NCBI RefSeq assembly: GCF_963422355.1
Contig: NC_085092.1
Location: forward strand, 2,334,666-2,398,665
DNA length: 64,000 nucleotides
Direction: 5' to 3'
Origin: Corticium candelabrum
Lineage: Eukaryota; Porifera; Homoscleromorpha; Homosclerophorida; Plakinidae
Shown here: positions 20,340 to 34,260 of the stretch, piece by piece
How positions within the stretch are numbered: position 1 is the first letter of the stretch
How the letters are laid out: each line of letters starts with the position of its first letter
Position numbers and translations under genes: made by a program
The notes under the pieces: model-generated
Told to the model about the DNA's origin: nothing
Seen by the model: the letters and a program-made list of their open reading frames with translations, nothing else
Database searches by the model: none

Positions 20340-22480
20340 TCAATTAATTACCCTTCCTCCTGCTGCATTACTTTGAGCTTTTTCTTCATTGTTTGTACGG
20401 CTCTTTCCAGTTGATCGTTACTTGGGGGTGGTATGGTGCGCTCCGTATGTGCTATATTCCATTCATTTCTATGAAGTGGTTGAATTCCGCAGAAACGAAA
20501 TTACGGACCATTGTTCGATACCAATTGGTTTGGTAGGCCAAAACGTGTAAAAATACTCCTCAACGCATCAATCGTGCTTGCTGCAGATGTGGTTGTCATT
20601 GGGATCACTTCTAACCATTTTGAATATGCGTCCACGAGCAACAAGAACATTTTACCCATGAGCGGTCCCGCAAAATCTACGTGACAGGGATACATCGATT
20701 TTAATGGCCAGCTCCAGGGGTGTACTGGTGCAGAGGGCGGCGCCCTACCTTCTTGCTGACATGCCATACAACTCTTAGCAAGGGATTCGATACTTTTGTC
20801 AATTTGAGGCCATCATACGTGTATCCTTGACAATGCTTTCATTCGTACCACGCCCATGTGCCCCTCATGAAGCTCATGTACCACTGGCTCCCTTAGAGAC
20901 TCTTTAACTACCACTTGGTGTCCACACATCAAACATCCGGCTTCACAGGTAAGCTGTGCCTGTTTACTGAAATAGAGGTATAATGGGTTGATTTGGCCCA
21001 TTCGACTAGGCCATCCGGATAAAACATGCTTCTTGACTTGACTAAACAGGCTGTCTTTATCTGTCTCTCGCCCTAAATCCTTGACGGTGACTGGCAACAT
21101 ATTGATCTGCCGTAATTTAAACAGACCAGCTTGCCTCTGACTAGAGTCCTCGTGCTTTTCTTCTGCTGTTGGCAATCTCGAAAATCTATCAGCATTTCCA
21201 TGTTCCTGAGTGCCCTTGTACTGCATGGTGTACCGATAACTACTCAGAATCAAGGCCCACCTTTGCAGACGTGCGGCAGCGATGGCTGGTATACCAGATT
21301 TCGATCCAAATATGGTCACTAGAGGCTTATGATCCGTGATCAGGCAAAATTGTCTTTCATATAGAAATTGATGGAATCTCTTTATACCAGATACTATTGC
21401 CAGTGCCTCCTTTTCTATCTGAGCGTAATTCTTCTCGGATTTGCTCAATGTTCTAGATGCATCCGTTATTGGACGTTCCTCTCCATTGGGCAGCATGTAC
21501 GAAGTCACTGCTCCTATCCCGTGAGATGAGGCGTCACACGCCGAAGTTAGAGACATTTCACATCACAGTGACATAACACTTTGGCTGACGTCTATAGCTC
21601 CTTTAATTTCTGGAAAGCCTCTTCACATGCTTTAGATCATTTCCAAGCCACGTCCTTCTTCATCAAGTCATTCAGTGGACGACCTACTTCTGCCAAACCT
21701 GGAAGAAATTGAGCATAGTAATTCACTAATCCCAGAAAGGATTTCAGTTCAGAGAGATTCCTTGGAGTTGGTGCATCTAGTACGGCCTTCACCTTGGACT
21801 GAGCTGTTCGCAGACCTTCACTTGATATCCGATATCCCAGATAATCCACTTCGTTTTTCATGAATTGGCATTTGCTCTTCTTCAACCGTAGCCCACAGTT
21901 ACGAAGCCTCTCGAAAACTGCTGTCAGATTTTGCAAATGCTCAACCTCATTTTTTCTGTGATCAGAATGTCATCAAGGTAGCAAACCACATTTGGTATCC
22001 CATGCAATACTTGTTCCATAACTTGCTGGAATATTGTTGGCGCGCTGGCTGCTCCAAACGGTAACCTTGTGTACCTAAATAGCCTCTTGTGCGTGTTGAT
22101 AGTCACGTATGACCTGGATTTCTCATCCAATTCCACTTGCAGGTACGCTCATTCCAGATTCAATTTTGAAAATTGCTGACCTCCTGACAACGTTGCAAAT
22201 AAGTCCTTCGGTCTAGGAAGAGGGTACTGCTCTACTTCCAAGAAGGGGTTGATTGCAACTCGAAAATTTCCACAAATTTGAACGCTTCCGTCCGCCTTTG
22301 GCATTGGAACAATGGGCGAGGCCCACTCACTGGTTCCTACCCGCTCAATAATTCCTAGCCTTTTTATTCTTTCCAAGGCGTTCTCTATGGATTCTTCAAG
22401 GCATAGGGTATACCTCTAGCTTTATAAAAACGAGGCGGGGCCTTTGGATTCACAGCTAACCTAGCAGAATATCCTTTCAA
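20340..22480 (-). pseudogene. Gypsy reverse transcriptase, RNase H and integrase, broken
   Basis: Reverse transcriptase pieces lie at 22376-22149, 22136-21924 (YLDDIL) and 21936-21637, separated by frame changes. RNase H is at 21556-20813 (SACDASSHGIGA). Integrase pieces are at 20767-20501 and continue to about 20340. The integrase motif normally SDNG reads SNNG, so the second catalytic aspartate is asparagine; a stop follows before the LERAVQT glutamate region. Not functional. Confidence 0.85.
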
Positions 22481-23150
22481 CTACCCTATTCCTGGTTTGA
22501 ATAGGTCTTCATATTTGGTCAGTAGCTGCTGCAACTGATCTACCGATGCCAAGCGATTTACACGTGACCAATCAGTTTTAACACACGATAGCCAATTCCG
22601 CCCTGGCAGTGATGGGCCATTGTTATCCATAACCAAAAGAGGTAGAGAGAGATCTTGGTGGTTATGTTGAATGCGAACCACACATTCCCCCATAACTTTG
22701 ACTGATTCCCCCGTTATGGTTGTGAGATGCACCTTGCTTTTGAACAAGGGTATTTTACCCAGATCCCGTGCCCATATCCGACGGAAAACGATCGTTAGTG
22801 TGGAGCCCGTATCGATTTCAAACGTAACATCTGTTCCATTGACCGTGAGAGAGGTCACCCAGCTACCATCCCCTTTCTTGGTAATGGCATAAATCATGCA
22901 TGACTCATCACTTGTCTCCCCATCACCCGAGGCCTGCTCTAGGTGATCGTCAACATAATGCGGCGATTTCGCCTTCCGCGCTCCCGACTTCTTCTTCTGC
23001 GGCTGTTCTTCACGTTTTGTAGCCATCGACGACCTACATGCTTTCGCGATGTGACCCATGCGGTTGCACTTATTGCATACCTTAGTCTTATGAAAACATT
23101 TATCAGCCCGGTGGTTCTTACCCCCACACCTATAGCATGGTCTTCATACC
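22481..23150 (-). pseudogene. Gypsy zinc knuckles and aspartic protease
   Basis: Two CCHC knuckles (CYRCGGKNHRADKC and CNKCNRMGHIAKAC) lie at about 23140-23030. A lysine-rich linker and a protease with FEIDTGSTLT follow. An in-frame TAG near 22480 ends the frame just before reverse transcriptase, and another stop follows near 22390. Confidence 0.85.
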
Positions 23151-23309
23151 TTGTTTGGCACCATTGGACTTCTTCATCATGGCATGGACAGCTCTTGACG
23201 TTCCTTCAATGCTTGCATTTGGTAGACCTGTAGTCTGCCTAAGCTGACCCGACTGGTTCTCGGCCGCTTCCGTTTCTTGTGCAGTCGCGAGAGCGTCGGC
23301 TAGGGAGGG

Positions 23310-23810
23310 TTATCTTGCGATAACAACTTTCTCTGAATGGTTGCACTGCGAATTAATGCCTGACACAAACCGATCACGCAATGTGTCGTCTAGCTGATCT
23401 TCAAACTTGCAGTGCTCAGTCATTCGTCTCAATTGTGCCATATACTCGGTGACAGATTCGTCAGCACGTTGTGTTCTCTGTTGAAACTTGAATCTTTCTG
23501 CTATCATCAGAGGTTTTGGCGTGAAATGAGCAGCTAGGCTGTCGACTAGTACCTTGTAGCTCTTCTCGGCGGGCTTTGTCTGGTCCACTAGATCCCTCAA
23601 CAGACTGTAAGTTCTAGGTCCAGTGAGCGTGAGAAAGATTGCAACCTTCCTTGTGTTGGTCAGGCCTTCCTCACTTCCGTCTCTTACACCCTTGATGCCA
23701 TTGGCCAGGAAATACTGCTCTAACTTTTCTGCATATGATGTCCAATCACCCTTTGTAGGGTTGAACTCCTCTACTCTTCCCTGCGGACAGAACCCGATCG
23801 CTTCAGCCAT
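23310..23810 (-). CDS. Gypsy gag (capsid) protein
   Basis: ATG lies shortly after the 5' LTR and primer site. The 166-residue frame begins MAEAIGFCPQGRVEEF and includes WTSYAEKLEQYFLANGI and the later FKFQQRTQRADESVTEYMAQ segment, a standard gypsy capsid pattern. It ends at a premature stop before the zinc knuckles. Confidence 0.8.
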   Translation of the reverse strand: MAEAIGFCPQGRVEEFNPTKGDWTSYAEKLEQYFLANGIKGVRDGSEEGLTNTRKVAIFLTLTGPRTYSLLRDLVDQTKPAEKSYKVLVDSLAAHFTPKPLMIAERFKFQQRTQRADESVTEYMAQLRRMTEHCKFEDQLDDTLRDRFVSGINSQCNHSEKVVIAR

Positions 23811-23960
23811 GATCCGATCCGATCTTCGTCACCACTTTGTCGTGTATTGACAACCTTGATAATATCCGCGTAGACACTGGAAAGGTACTGTATACACCTG
23901 GTTTATTCAACAACGTACTCTACGGTAGACTGACTCTAACGCCTACTACCACTAGTCACT

Positions 23961-24709
23961 TGTACAGGGACTATTTGGTCGTGGGGACTATTTGGTCGCG
24001 GGCAATTATCTCGCTCCTATTTGGTTCTCGAAACCGTTTAACTAGGGTTTATTTGGTTTTGGCCACCTGCAGGGACTATTTGGTCGCGTAGACTATTTGG
24101 TTTCGCATTTATTGCGCCTCGAATCGGCACTCTCCAACTCTTGCAGCTGTACGAGACGGACGCGAACGACGTGACGATGGCCATGATAATTTTCACGCGT
24201 CTGCCAGACGTCGTGATGAGCCGAAATCAAGTGCGACCTGCTTCTTCTTCGTTTGCATTTGGCTTCATATGAATACTGAAGTCATCACGACATTGTCTAT
24301 CACAATTTCACGTGTCTGACGTTTTGTTTTGAGGCAAATCTCGGCTGGTCTGGTAGCGGGCGTGTCGAAAGTAGGCGAAGAAAGAATGTCTTGTGGGTTA
24401 CAAGGTAAACAAACATCTGTGTGTTGTTGCACTAGCGAGGACGACTACAGTTGTAGATATAACACAACGTTTGCAAAGTGGAAAGTCGCTTGACAGCAGA
24501 CTAGAACGTGTTTTCTACACTAAATTCGCTAAAGTATAATATTCGTGTAGCCTCGGAACTTCAGCTAGTTAGACTATTCCCTCGCACTTTAAAAAAAACT
24601 ACATTACTTCGCAACGCCAAGACAGAGAGAACGAGGAACAGCCAAAATTAAGCATTGGTTCAGAAATAATATTGGACAACAATAGCACAGTACACAAAAA
24701 CAAGCAAAC

Positions 24710-24793
<84 letters not shown>

Positions 24794-26040
24794 GGCAGGC
24801 AGACAGATTATTTTATTCTTTGATACAAACTATTACATGATCTAGTCGCAAGACGATAACAAAGCTAGAATTTCTAAATCAATTAACGTAATAAGCTTAA
24901 TCAATGTTTCAGTCAAATAAGAAGTCCTCTACTTTACACTGTTGATGAGTTATTTTAACTTAGACGCTTTTCCACTGATCACTCTTGCATTGCATCTCTG
25001 TATGTATACACACTCATATCTGCATGCATGCACATAGCTGCAAGCTGATTAGTATAGTTATTGTCTTCATTTTCTTGCCTGCATATCCTGGTTCTACTGC
25101 AGCACATTTTGTTGTGTCACCATTCAAAGAAAAGATAGACAGACGGACAGACTAAATGGCAAAAAGAGACAGAAGATACATGTATATAAGAAAAAAAAGA
25201 TTTTCACTAGGCTCCACCAATCTACAAAACGTATTGTTTGATAGTGGACAACAACGCAAACAAACAACCAGCAATACCCATCTGAGAGACCAAGTGCAAA
25301 TAAGTGATTTTACATTTAATTAATTGTTTCTCGAACTACATATATCCACTTATTTTCTCTTCTGTTCTGAAAGTCATCACCGATCTTTGGTCGTGCGCAA
25401 CCAATTTCAGAGACGTAGATTGTCTTCCTTGCGTAGACAGTACGCATACGTCGCTGTGCACCTAAGTACGTATCGATCGATGCCATGCAGGATCGATGCA
25501 TAAATCTGCAGCTAGCCGCAGCATTCTACGCACTAAAACATTCTAGGCACATCTCCACACGTGCGCTGCGTGATCAAATCATGTTTATTTACCTTGTAAT
25601 CCACAAGACATTCTTACACCGCCTACTTTTGACACGCCCGCTACCAGACCAGCCGAGATTAGTCTCAAAACGAAACGTCAGACATGCGAAATTGTGATAG
25701 ACAATGTCGTGATGATTTCGGTATCCATATGAAGCCAAATACAAACGAAGAAGAAGCAGGTCGCACTTGATTTCGGCTCATCGAGACGTCTGGGAGACGG
25801 GTGAAAATTATCATGGCCATCGTAACGTTGTTCGCATCCGTCTCGTACAGCTGTAGGAGTTGGAGAGTGCCGATTCGAGGCGCAATAAATGCGAAACCAA
25901 ATAGTCCACGCGACCAAATAGTCCCTGCAGGTGGCCGAAACCATGCAAATAAGCCCTAGTTAAAAGGTTTCGAGAACGAAATAGGAGTGAGATAATTGCC
26001 CGCGACCAAATAGTCCCCACGACCAAATAGTCCCTGTATA
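23961..26040. mobile_element. 2.08-kb non-autonomous DNA element with about 455-bp terminal inverted repeats
   Basis: The ends match TRTACAGGGACTATTTGG in inverted orientation, and similarity continues for about 455 bp (23961-24420 against 25580-26040). The pentamer TCACT flanks both sides (23956-23960, 26041-26045). Removing the element and one TCACT restores an LTR reading AGTCACTATATAGAC, matching the intact LTR copy (AGCCACTATATAGAC). Within each arm the core GACTATTTGG recurs four times. The interior holds a (GACA)n run at 24712-24805 and no transposase. The 5-bp duplication does not by itself identify a superfamily. Confidence 0.9.
24712..24805. repeat. (GACA)n microsatellite
   Basis: More than 20 near-perfect tetramers inside the inverted-repeat element. 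Confidence 0.95.
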
Positions 26041-26218
26041 TCACTATATAGACAAGTCTCCGCCTACTATACCATTTATGGATACACTACACTGCTGGCA
26101 TCTGGCAGGCGCGGATACAGAATTTTCGAAAGAAGGGGTTCAATTGTATCATTAGCCACGCTCCATAGCAGCTAAATCTGTATATGACCTACGGAACTAG
26201 CAAACTCATTTCAATCTG

Positions 26219-26293
26219 TATTAGGGATTGGAGTTAGGGTTAGGGTTTGGGTTAGAGTTAGGGTTTGGGTTAGAGTTAGGGTTAGGGTTACTA
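26219..26293. repeat. Degenerate telomere-type repeats (TTAGGG/TTTGGG/TTAGAG)
   Basis: About twelve hexamers in head-to-tail order, with TTAGGG the commonest, flanked by AT-rich sequence. This is an interstitial telomere-like tract. Confidence 0.8.
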
Positions 26294-26428
26294 CTTTAGG
26301 ATTAATTTAATTTCTAACATATTCAATAGATAATTATAAGCATATAAGTTTAGAATTGAACGAATTAACCATCCATCAAAACATTAAGGTGCTTTCACTG
26401 TAATAACACAACCATCGGCGTAACGTCG

Positions 26429-26442
26429 GGGGGGGGGGGGGT
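26429..26442. repeat. Poly-G tract
   Basis: Uninterrupted run of about 13-14 G. Confidence 0.9.
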
Positions 26443-26674
26443 ATAGCCCCAAACATTTTGGGCGTGTCACTCCGCTTCAAGCAGAACTTTAATTAAGTTA
26501 CAAAACAGTCCGCTTAATCCTAGTTAGAGTAGTATGTTAACTGCGACGGTGACTATCTCTTGATAATACACATCATCATTTCAGGATGATAAAGCCAGTG
26601 TGAAGAAATCGTGGACACGTGAAGTGCGCATGCCCATCACTTTTTAATAAAGACGTTTGCTACGCTATCCGGCA

Positions 26675-26735
26675 ATGACAGAGTCAAAGAAGACCGCATC
26701 AAAAAGGCAGAAGCCTATCCATCAATTCTTTTCAA
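26675..26735 (+). CDS. Candidate first exon encoding a PCNA-interacting (PIP) box
   Basis: ATG opens 20 codons ending at a GTAAGT donor (phase 1). The product is basic and contains QKPIHQFF, which fits the PIP-box consensus QxxIxxFF. No following exon was identified. It lies just before the Polinton polymerase debris. It could be a real exon or chance. Confidence 0.3.
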
Positions 26736-26850
26736 GTAAGTGACAACCCGATTGACCGGAGTATGGAATCTCTGGCGGCTCCACTACTTTACTTTAATTA
26801 ATACGTATATATCTATCTAGTTTATATGAAGCTCAAATTGTGTGTGTGTG

Positions 26851-26910
26851 TGTGTGCACGCGCGCGAGCGCGCGCACGCGTGCGCTTGTGTGCATGTGCA
26901 TGTGTTCGGG
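26851..26910. repeat. GT/GC alternating tract
   Basis: (TG)n running into (CG)n-rich alternating purine-pyrimidine sequence. Confidence 0.7.
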
Positions 26911-27271
26911 ATACTCGGCCACGTCTCGTCTATTTGAGAGTAAAAGAATTATAGCGTGTGAATCCACATAGACATCGCCAGACGCAACCCATCTTCAATG
27001 CGCTGGTGTATATTCTAAACACCAAAAGACTTGTGATCGTGGGTGATAAAGTGAAATATTTGGAAAGAATTGCCAGAAACATTCCAAAATCCAACCTAAC
27101 CATTAAACAGGTATCTGAGGTCTATATGCGATATGACGACATCTCAGAGGCCTGGGATACAAGTACCCACAGAGACGATCATATTATGAGAGGTAATTAT
27201 TTATACAAAAAAATACTCGAGGGGATGGTCCCTATTAGAGAAAACAATGCACATAGATATACACCCACATA

Positions 27272-27272
27272 A

Positions 27273-27332
<60 letters not shown>
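27272..27332. repeat. GT then GA microsatellite
   Basis: (GT)n about 45 bp followed by (GA)n. Confidence 0.9.
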
Positions 27333-27333
<1 letters not shown>

Positions 27334-27493
27334 CGTAATAATGAGACAAGACTATTCTATTATATAGCACAGTGATGGATTGTGCTATTGCAAAACTGAC
27401 AAGCTTGTTTCACCAAGGACATAATATCCTTGGAAACATATGTGAATGCTACTTTCTCCATAGAGGATGCGACTGTACAGTGCTTGTTACCAC

Positions 27494-27605
27494 TCCACGT
27501 GCAAAGCCAACCCCAGCTCCATGTGTGAAGCCGATTCCAGCTCCACGTGCAAAGCTGACCCCAGCTCCACATGTGAATCCAACCACAACTCCACGTGCAA
27601 AGCTG
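27494..27605 (+). repeat. 24-bp coding minisatellite (8-residue KPTPAPRA-like unit)
   Basis: Four to five direct units of 24 bp keep frame and encode KPTPAPCV, KPIPAPRA, KLTPAPHV and NPTTTPRA. It lies in the proline-rich lead of the polymerase remnant, followed by a further serine/threonine/valine-rich repeat (CAGTGG-TTTCAACCACT type) to about 27750. Confidence 0.75.
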
Positions 27606-28150
27606 GTCGAAGATACACGTGTAATAATACCAGTGGTTTCAACCACTACACAACCAGTGGCCTCAACCACGCTCAACCCAAACCAGTAGTTTTAATCACT
27701 CCACGCGTTGTGCCACCTAAAACCCAGTGGTTTTGACCACTCCACGATGACCACCCCGCTGCCACAGTGGAAACCCATGTGTCATGCAATAGAAAACTAC
27801 CTCCGAGGTTGGGAGATAGAGGCAACCAAAGACCACCACGACCCTAAAGCGTTCCTAACCACCGCTCGCTCGCAGATCCATCGAAAAGTCGTGGAAGAGA
27901 TCGTGGCACTGAGAGGCGTCAAATTCTATCTATCGATGAACATTCGGTTAAAATACAAAAAACCTCCCCACCAACCAACCGATTTCGAAAAGCGAAGCGC
28001 TATGGAACCTATTCTCACAGCCGACGGCATCCCAACAGCTCTGGATAAAAGCATTCAAACCATTATGGGATCGATAGAGACCCACATCCCAAACGGATCT
28101 GGATGGGTGGTGGACCATCAAAGCACACTGCAACCCCACATTGCTCAGTA

Positions 28151-29112
28151 CAGTCTCGCGTCAAACTATTGACACATTTCCGGTTTAGTTGTACTATTTT
28201 TGGAAGTCTTCTTGTATTGCTATGTACTAGGAAACCAGCGCCAAATTTTTCTCAAACAGCTGGAAAGCTGTCACAAAAACTATTCCATAGTCTGCGCATT
28301 CGCTTAGAGAACTCTTCCATCGTCAAATGAGTCGTGAAAGACAACGCCGCGATATTCTGTTACTATACCGTTCTGGTGTGCCAAGAGGCCATCTATGATC
28401 TCCCAACTTTTACGCGTTTCTCGCTCTAATGTTTACTGAACTCTCAAAAGATTGGACGCTGGAGAACGTAGAGTTTCCCGTGGAAGACGAAAAAACTATC
28501 TGAAAACCATCGATCAGCCTAGTGAACATGATGCAGACAAGGAACAACGAAATCAGCAAACAAACTTGCCCATCAGCTAGCAGCGCAGGAAGGACTTGTC
28601 GTCATTTCTTCCACCAGCAGAAGAGAAGTTCATGACGCAGGCTATCGATACACTATGCCCAAGAAAATTCCGCTAGTGAAGCTAAAAAACGAGATTCTGG
28701 GCCCGTCACGGTCTTGATTGGCCCGCTAACTCACCAGATCTTGCACCAATAGAAAACCTCTGGGCGGTCATCAAGCGGCGTGTTGAGCTTCGCACGGCTC
28801 AAAACGTTCATGAACTTGAAGACGCAATCCAGGCAGAGTGGCAGTTGCTCACGCTTTGTGGTCTGTTGCCGTACATCGAACGCATGTGTAGCCGAACGCG
28901 CCTTTGTGTAGCTAGCAGGGGAAATGCTATGAAAAAATGAAAGGAGGACAGAAACTACTCATGCGCACTTGTGTGTAGGAACCTACGAGCATATACAATA
29001 GTTCTTTTCTATCTAGAAAACGTACGTCACGTGAAAACGGATGCGTTTCTGCTCACGCTACCCATGGCCACGCCTCCAAGCGTAGATGTGTCAATAGTTT
29101 TGACGCGGACTG
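28151..29112 (+). mobile_element. Tc1/mariner element with broken transposase
   Basis: TA flanks both ends (28149-28150, 29113-29114). The inverted termini begin CAGTCTCGCGTCAAACTATT on the left and an almost identical complement on the right, about 28 bp. Inside are a helix-turn-helix piece (ANKLAHQLAAQEG, about 28560) and the C-terminal DDE region (DWPANSPDLAPIENLW, about 28715-28760) followed by a Tc1-type tail. The middle of the transposase is deleted and frames shift. Removing the element with one TA rejoins the polymerase frame exactly, so it inserted while that frame was still readable. Confidence 0.9.
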
Positions 29113-31916
29113 TACAAACCATTGAAAGGTGCCTCGTACATTCCTCTGCCTAGAGAAGTGCAAGTGAAGAAGGCCGTTGTGAATGTCAAAAACAAAACAT
29201 CGCTGTCTGCGATGGGCCATCCACTCGGCACTCTTTTCAACGCGACGCCCGACGGCCCACCAAGCATTCCAAAGACGACGGACTGTGTTGGGATGGTATC
29301 CATGAACCGACCCTACTTTGAAACATCGATCGAGTTGAAAGGCAAAACACCAATCTCGCTATCAATGTCTTTGGATGGGACAAAGGTGTGTATCCACTCA
29401 GGATATCCAAATCCGAGGCACCCACTAGAATCGACCTTCTTCTCATAGGAAAAGATGAGAAAGATGAGAAACAACATTACACATGAATCAAGGACCTCAA
29501 CTGTCTGCTGAACAACACCAGCAAGGACAGTCATCGTATGTTCTTTTGTGGAAGATGCCGCCACGGATACACGCGAGAAGTGCTCCTCGAACAACACAAA
29601 GTGGAATGCCAAGGTATTGGAAACAAAGCCATCCGAGCAGAGATGCTGGAGAAAAGAAAGAACATCCTAACCTTTCAAAACCACCAAAACCAGCTGGAAG
29701 TGCCTATATCATCTATGCAGTCTTTGAAGCGCTTGTGGACAAGATCGAAGGACCCACATGCGATCCCTCCAAAAGCAACACACAAACGACAGCTCATCAC
29801 GAGGCATGTGGATTCTCTTACATCGCCGTTGGGTATGATCGACAAACCCAACCACCCATCATCTATCGAAGACTCAACGCTGCAGAACACCTCCTGGAAT
29901 GCCTATACAACAAGAAGAGGACAAGACATTTTTGAAAAAGATCATCTCCAAACCTGAACCCATTTGGATGACCATGTTAGACAATCTAGAACACCAAAGG
30001 GCAACGGATTGTCATATCTGAGACAAACCCCTAGTTGTGCCCCTCTGCCGAGATACCATTGACGAGTACGACCCAAACATAGGTGAGCACGGAGGTGCCT
30101 CACACAAAGGTGTCACTTCCAAACCATAAAAAATCCACCGGCAAGTTCGAGCTGGAGAATTCAAATCCAGCATCATAGGACCCCTGGCAAAACGCAAAGG
30201 GAAAGAGGAAGAGAAAGAGGAAGAGAAAAGGAGAAAGGAAAAAGAGAGAAGAGAGAAGTTCTGTCGTACCTGCAACATGTCGCTCCTCAAAAGAAACTAT
30301 CGCGGTTGTGTCAAGATCACTGCCACATCACAGGGCAATATCGAGGTGAAGCCCACAACCAATGCAATCTCAAACTTTGACTGTCTTTAACCATTCCCGT
30401 GGTTTTCCACAACCTTCACGGATACGGCAGTCATCTACTGATGCAGGCCATCTCCAAAGTGGGAGCATCCCCAGCAATACGGAGAAGTACATCTCGCTCT
30501 CTCTAGGACAGCTACGGTTTATCGATAGTATCCAGTTCCTGGTAGCATCCCTCGAAAAGTTGGTCAAAGCACAAGACCCAGAGGCCATGGACATCACAAA
30601 GCACTACGAACCCAACGACGCAAAATGCAAGCTTCTACTTCGCAAAGAGGTCTATCCATATGGGCCCGATTCAAAGAACCCATACTAGCTACCACCGAAA
30701 AGTGCCTTCCACAACACATTGAACGAAGAAGACATATCCGATGATGACCACGACCATGCAAAATTAGTATGAACGACCTTTGGATGTAAGAACATAGATG
30801 AATACCACAATCTCTATCTTCGAACGGATGTGTTGTTGCTGGTCGACGTATTCGAGAACTTTTGAAAGACGTGCAGAAGGACCTACCGACTCGATCCTGC
30901 CCACTACTATACCAGTCCTGGCTTAAGCTTCTCGTAGGATGCACTGTTGAAACATTCGGGTGTATAACTCGAGCTTTTGACCGACTACGACATGCATCTA
31001 TTCGTCGCGAAGGGTATGCAAGGTAACATTTCGACGACATCCCAACGACTCGCCAAAGCCAACAATCCTCACGTGAAACACGATCCTGACAAATCCACCG
31101 TCTACATCGCATACCCGGACGCCAACAACCTACTGTAGCTCTACGGATGAGCCATGGTGCAAGCACTTTCATAGTGCAAGCACTTCCATGGTGCAGGATT
31201 CGAGTGGATAGATTCTCTAACAATCCAAGAGATTTTGGACCATCCCACCGATGCTGGCAAGGGGTGTACTTCTTAGAAGTCGACCTCGAGTACCCACATG
31301 AGCTACACGAAGGACACAACGCCTATCATCTATCACCCGAGCGTCTGAAGGTTCCCAAAGAATGGATGTCCGCCTACAACAAGACCTAGCTACTTCAGAG
31401 GATCTATGGAGTGTATCCAATGAAGTAGAGAAGTTGGTACCCAATCTACGAAACAAAAACAAGTACGTTCTCCACTACAGGAACCTACAACTCTACATAG
31501 AACTCGGTCTACGAGTGATCAAAATTCACCACGTGCTTCGATTCGACCACAGTCTCGGGATGGCTTCCTACATCGAAAAGAACACCGAGTTTCGTAAACT
31601 AGCCACCTGCGACTTTTAGAAAGATCTATTCAAACTTCTCAAAAACTCGGTCAGCCTATTTCCGTGTTGGGTACAAGTAGAATTAAGAAATGTAAGTAGA
31701 ATACTAATGGCTGCAGGGCGTTTCAGTTGACTCCCTTGATACACATTGTCATGATCATTTGTGTGCATGCTGCTCTAGCTACCTCTGTCACAGATTAATC
31801 AATGACAAACGAACGTACCAAATTCAGTTAAAATAAAAATGACTGTAGTCTCTTACGAAATTTGCGCCCCCAATCCAAAAAGCTTCCGCCGCCCCTGTCA
31901 TTGGAATTAACGCTGT

Positions 31917-34260
<2,344 letters not shown>

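Larger units (their letters stand above)
19481..26091 (-). mobile_element. Ty3/gypsy LTR retrotransposon, decayed, with TSD CTGCT
   Basis: The 3' LTR is 19481-19646 (166 bp, TGTCGTGTAT to ACACTACA). It is preceded on the element strand by the polypurine tract AAGAAGGGGGAAGA (19647-19660). The 5' LTR is 23838-23960 continuing at 26046-26091, interrupted by the inverted-repeat element at 23961-26040 and its second TSD copy. CTGCT lies at 19476-19480 and 26092-26096. Internal order, minus strand: gag, zinc knuckles, protease, reverse transcriptase, RNase H, integrase. The LTR copies differ by several percent by eye and the coding region carries stops, so insertion is not recent. Confidence 0.9.
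26958..31680 (+). pseudogene. Polinton/Maverick protein-primed DNA polymerase B remnant and upstream frame
   Basis: Plus-strand pieces are collinear with Polinton DNA polymerase B. A poorly recognised frame is at 26958-27272 and a proline-rich N-terminal region at 27372-28148. A KKAVVNVKN region lies at 29160, a C2H2-like CGRC..H....C element at about 29540, and the exonuclease-domain motif ending in FEAL at about 29730. Polymerase-domain pieces run from about 30360 (SLGQLRFIDS) through 30830 ([14 protein letters not shown]) to 31660 (FKLLKNSV). At least six in-frame stops and frame shifts are present, and the remaining catalytic palm is missing. A Tc1 copy interrupts it at 28151. Such polymerases copy the element using a terminal protein. 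No capsid or packaging ATPase was seen nearby. Confidence 0.85.
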
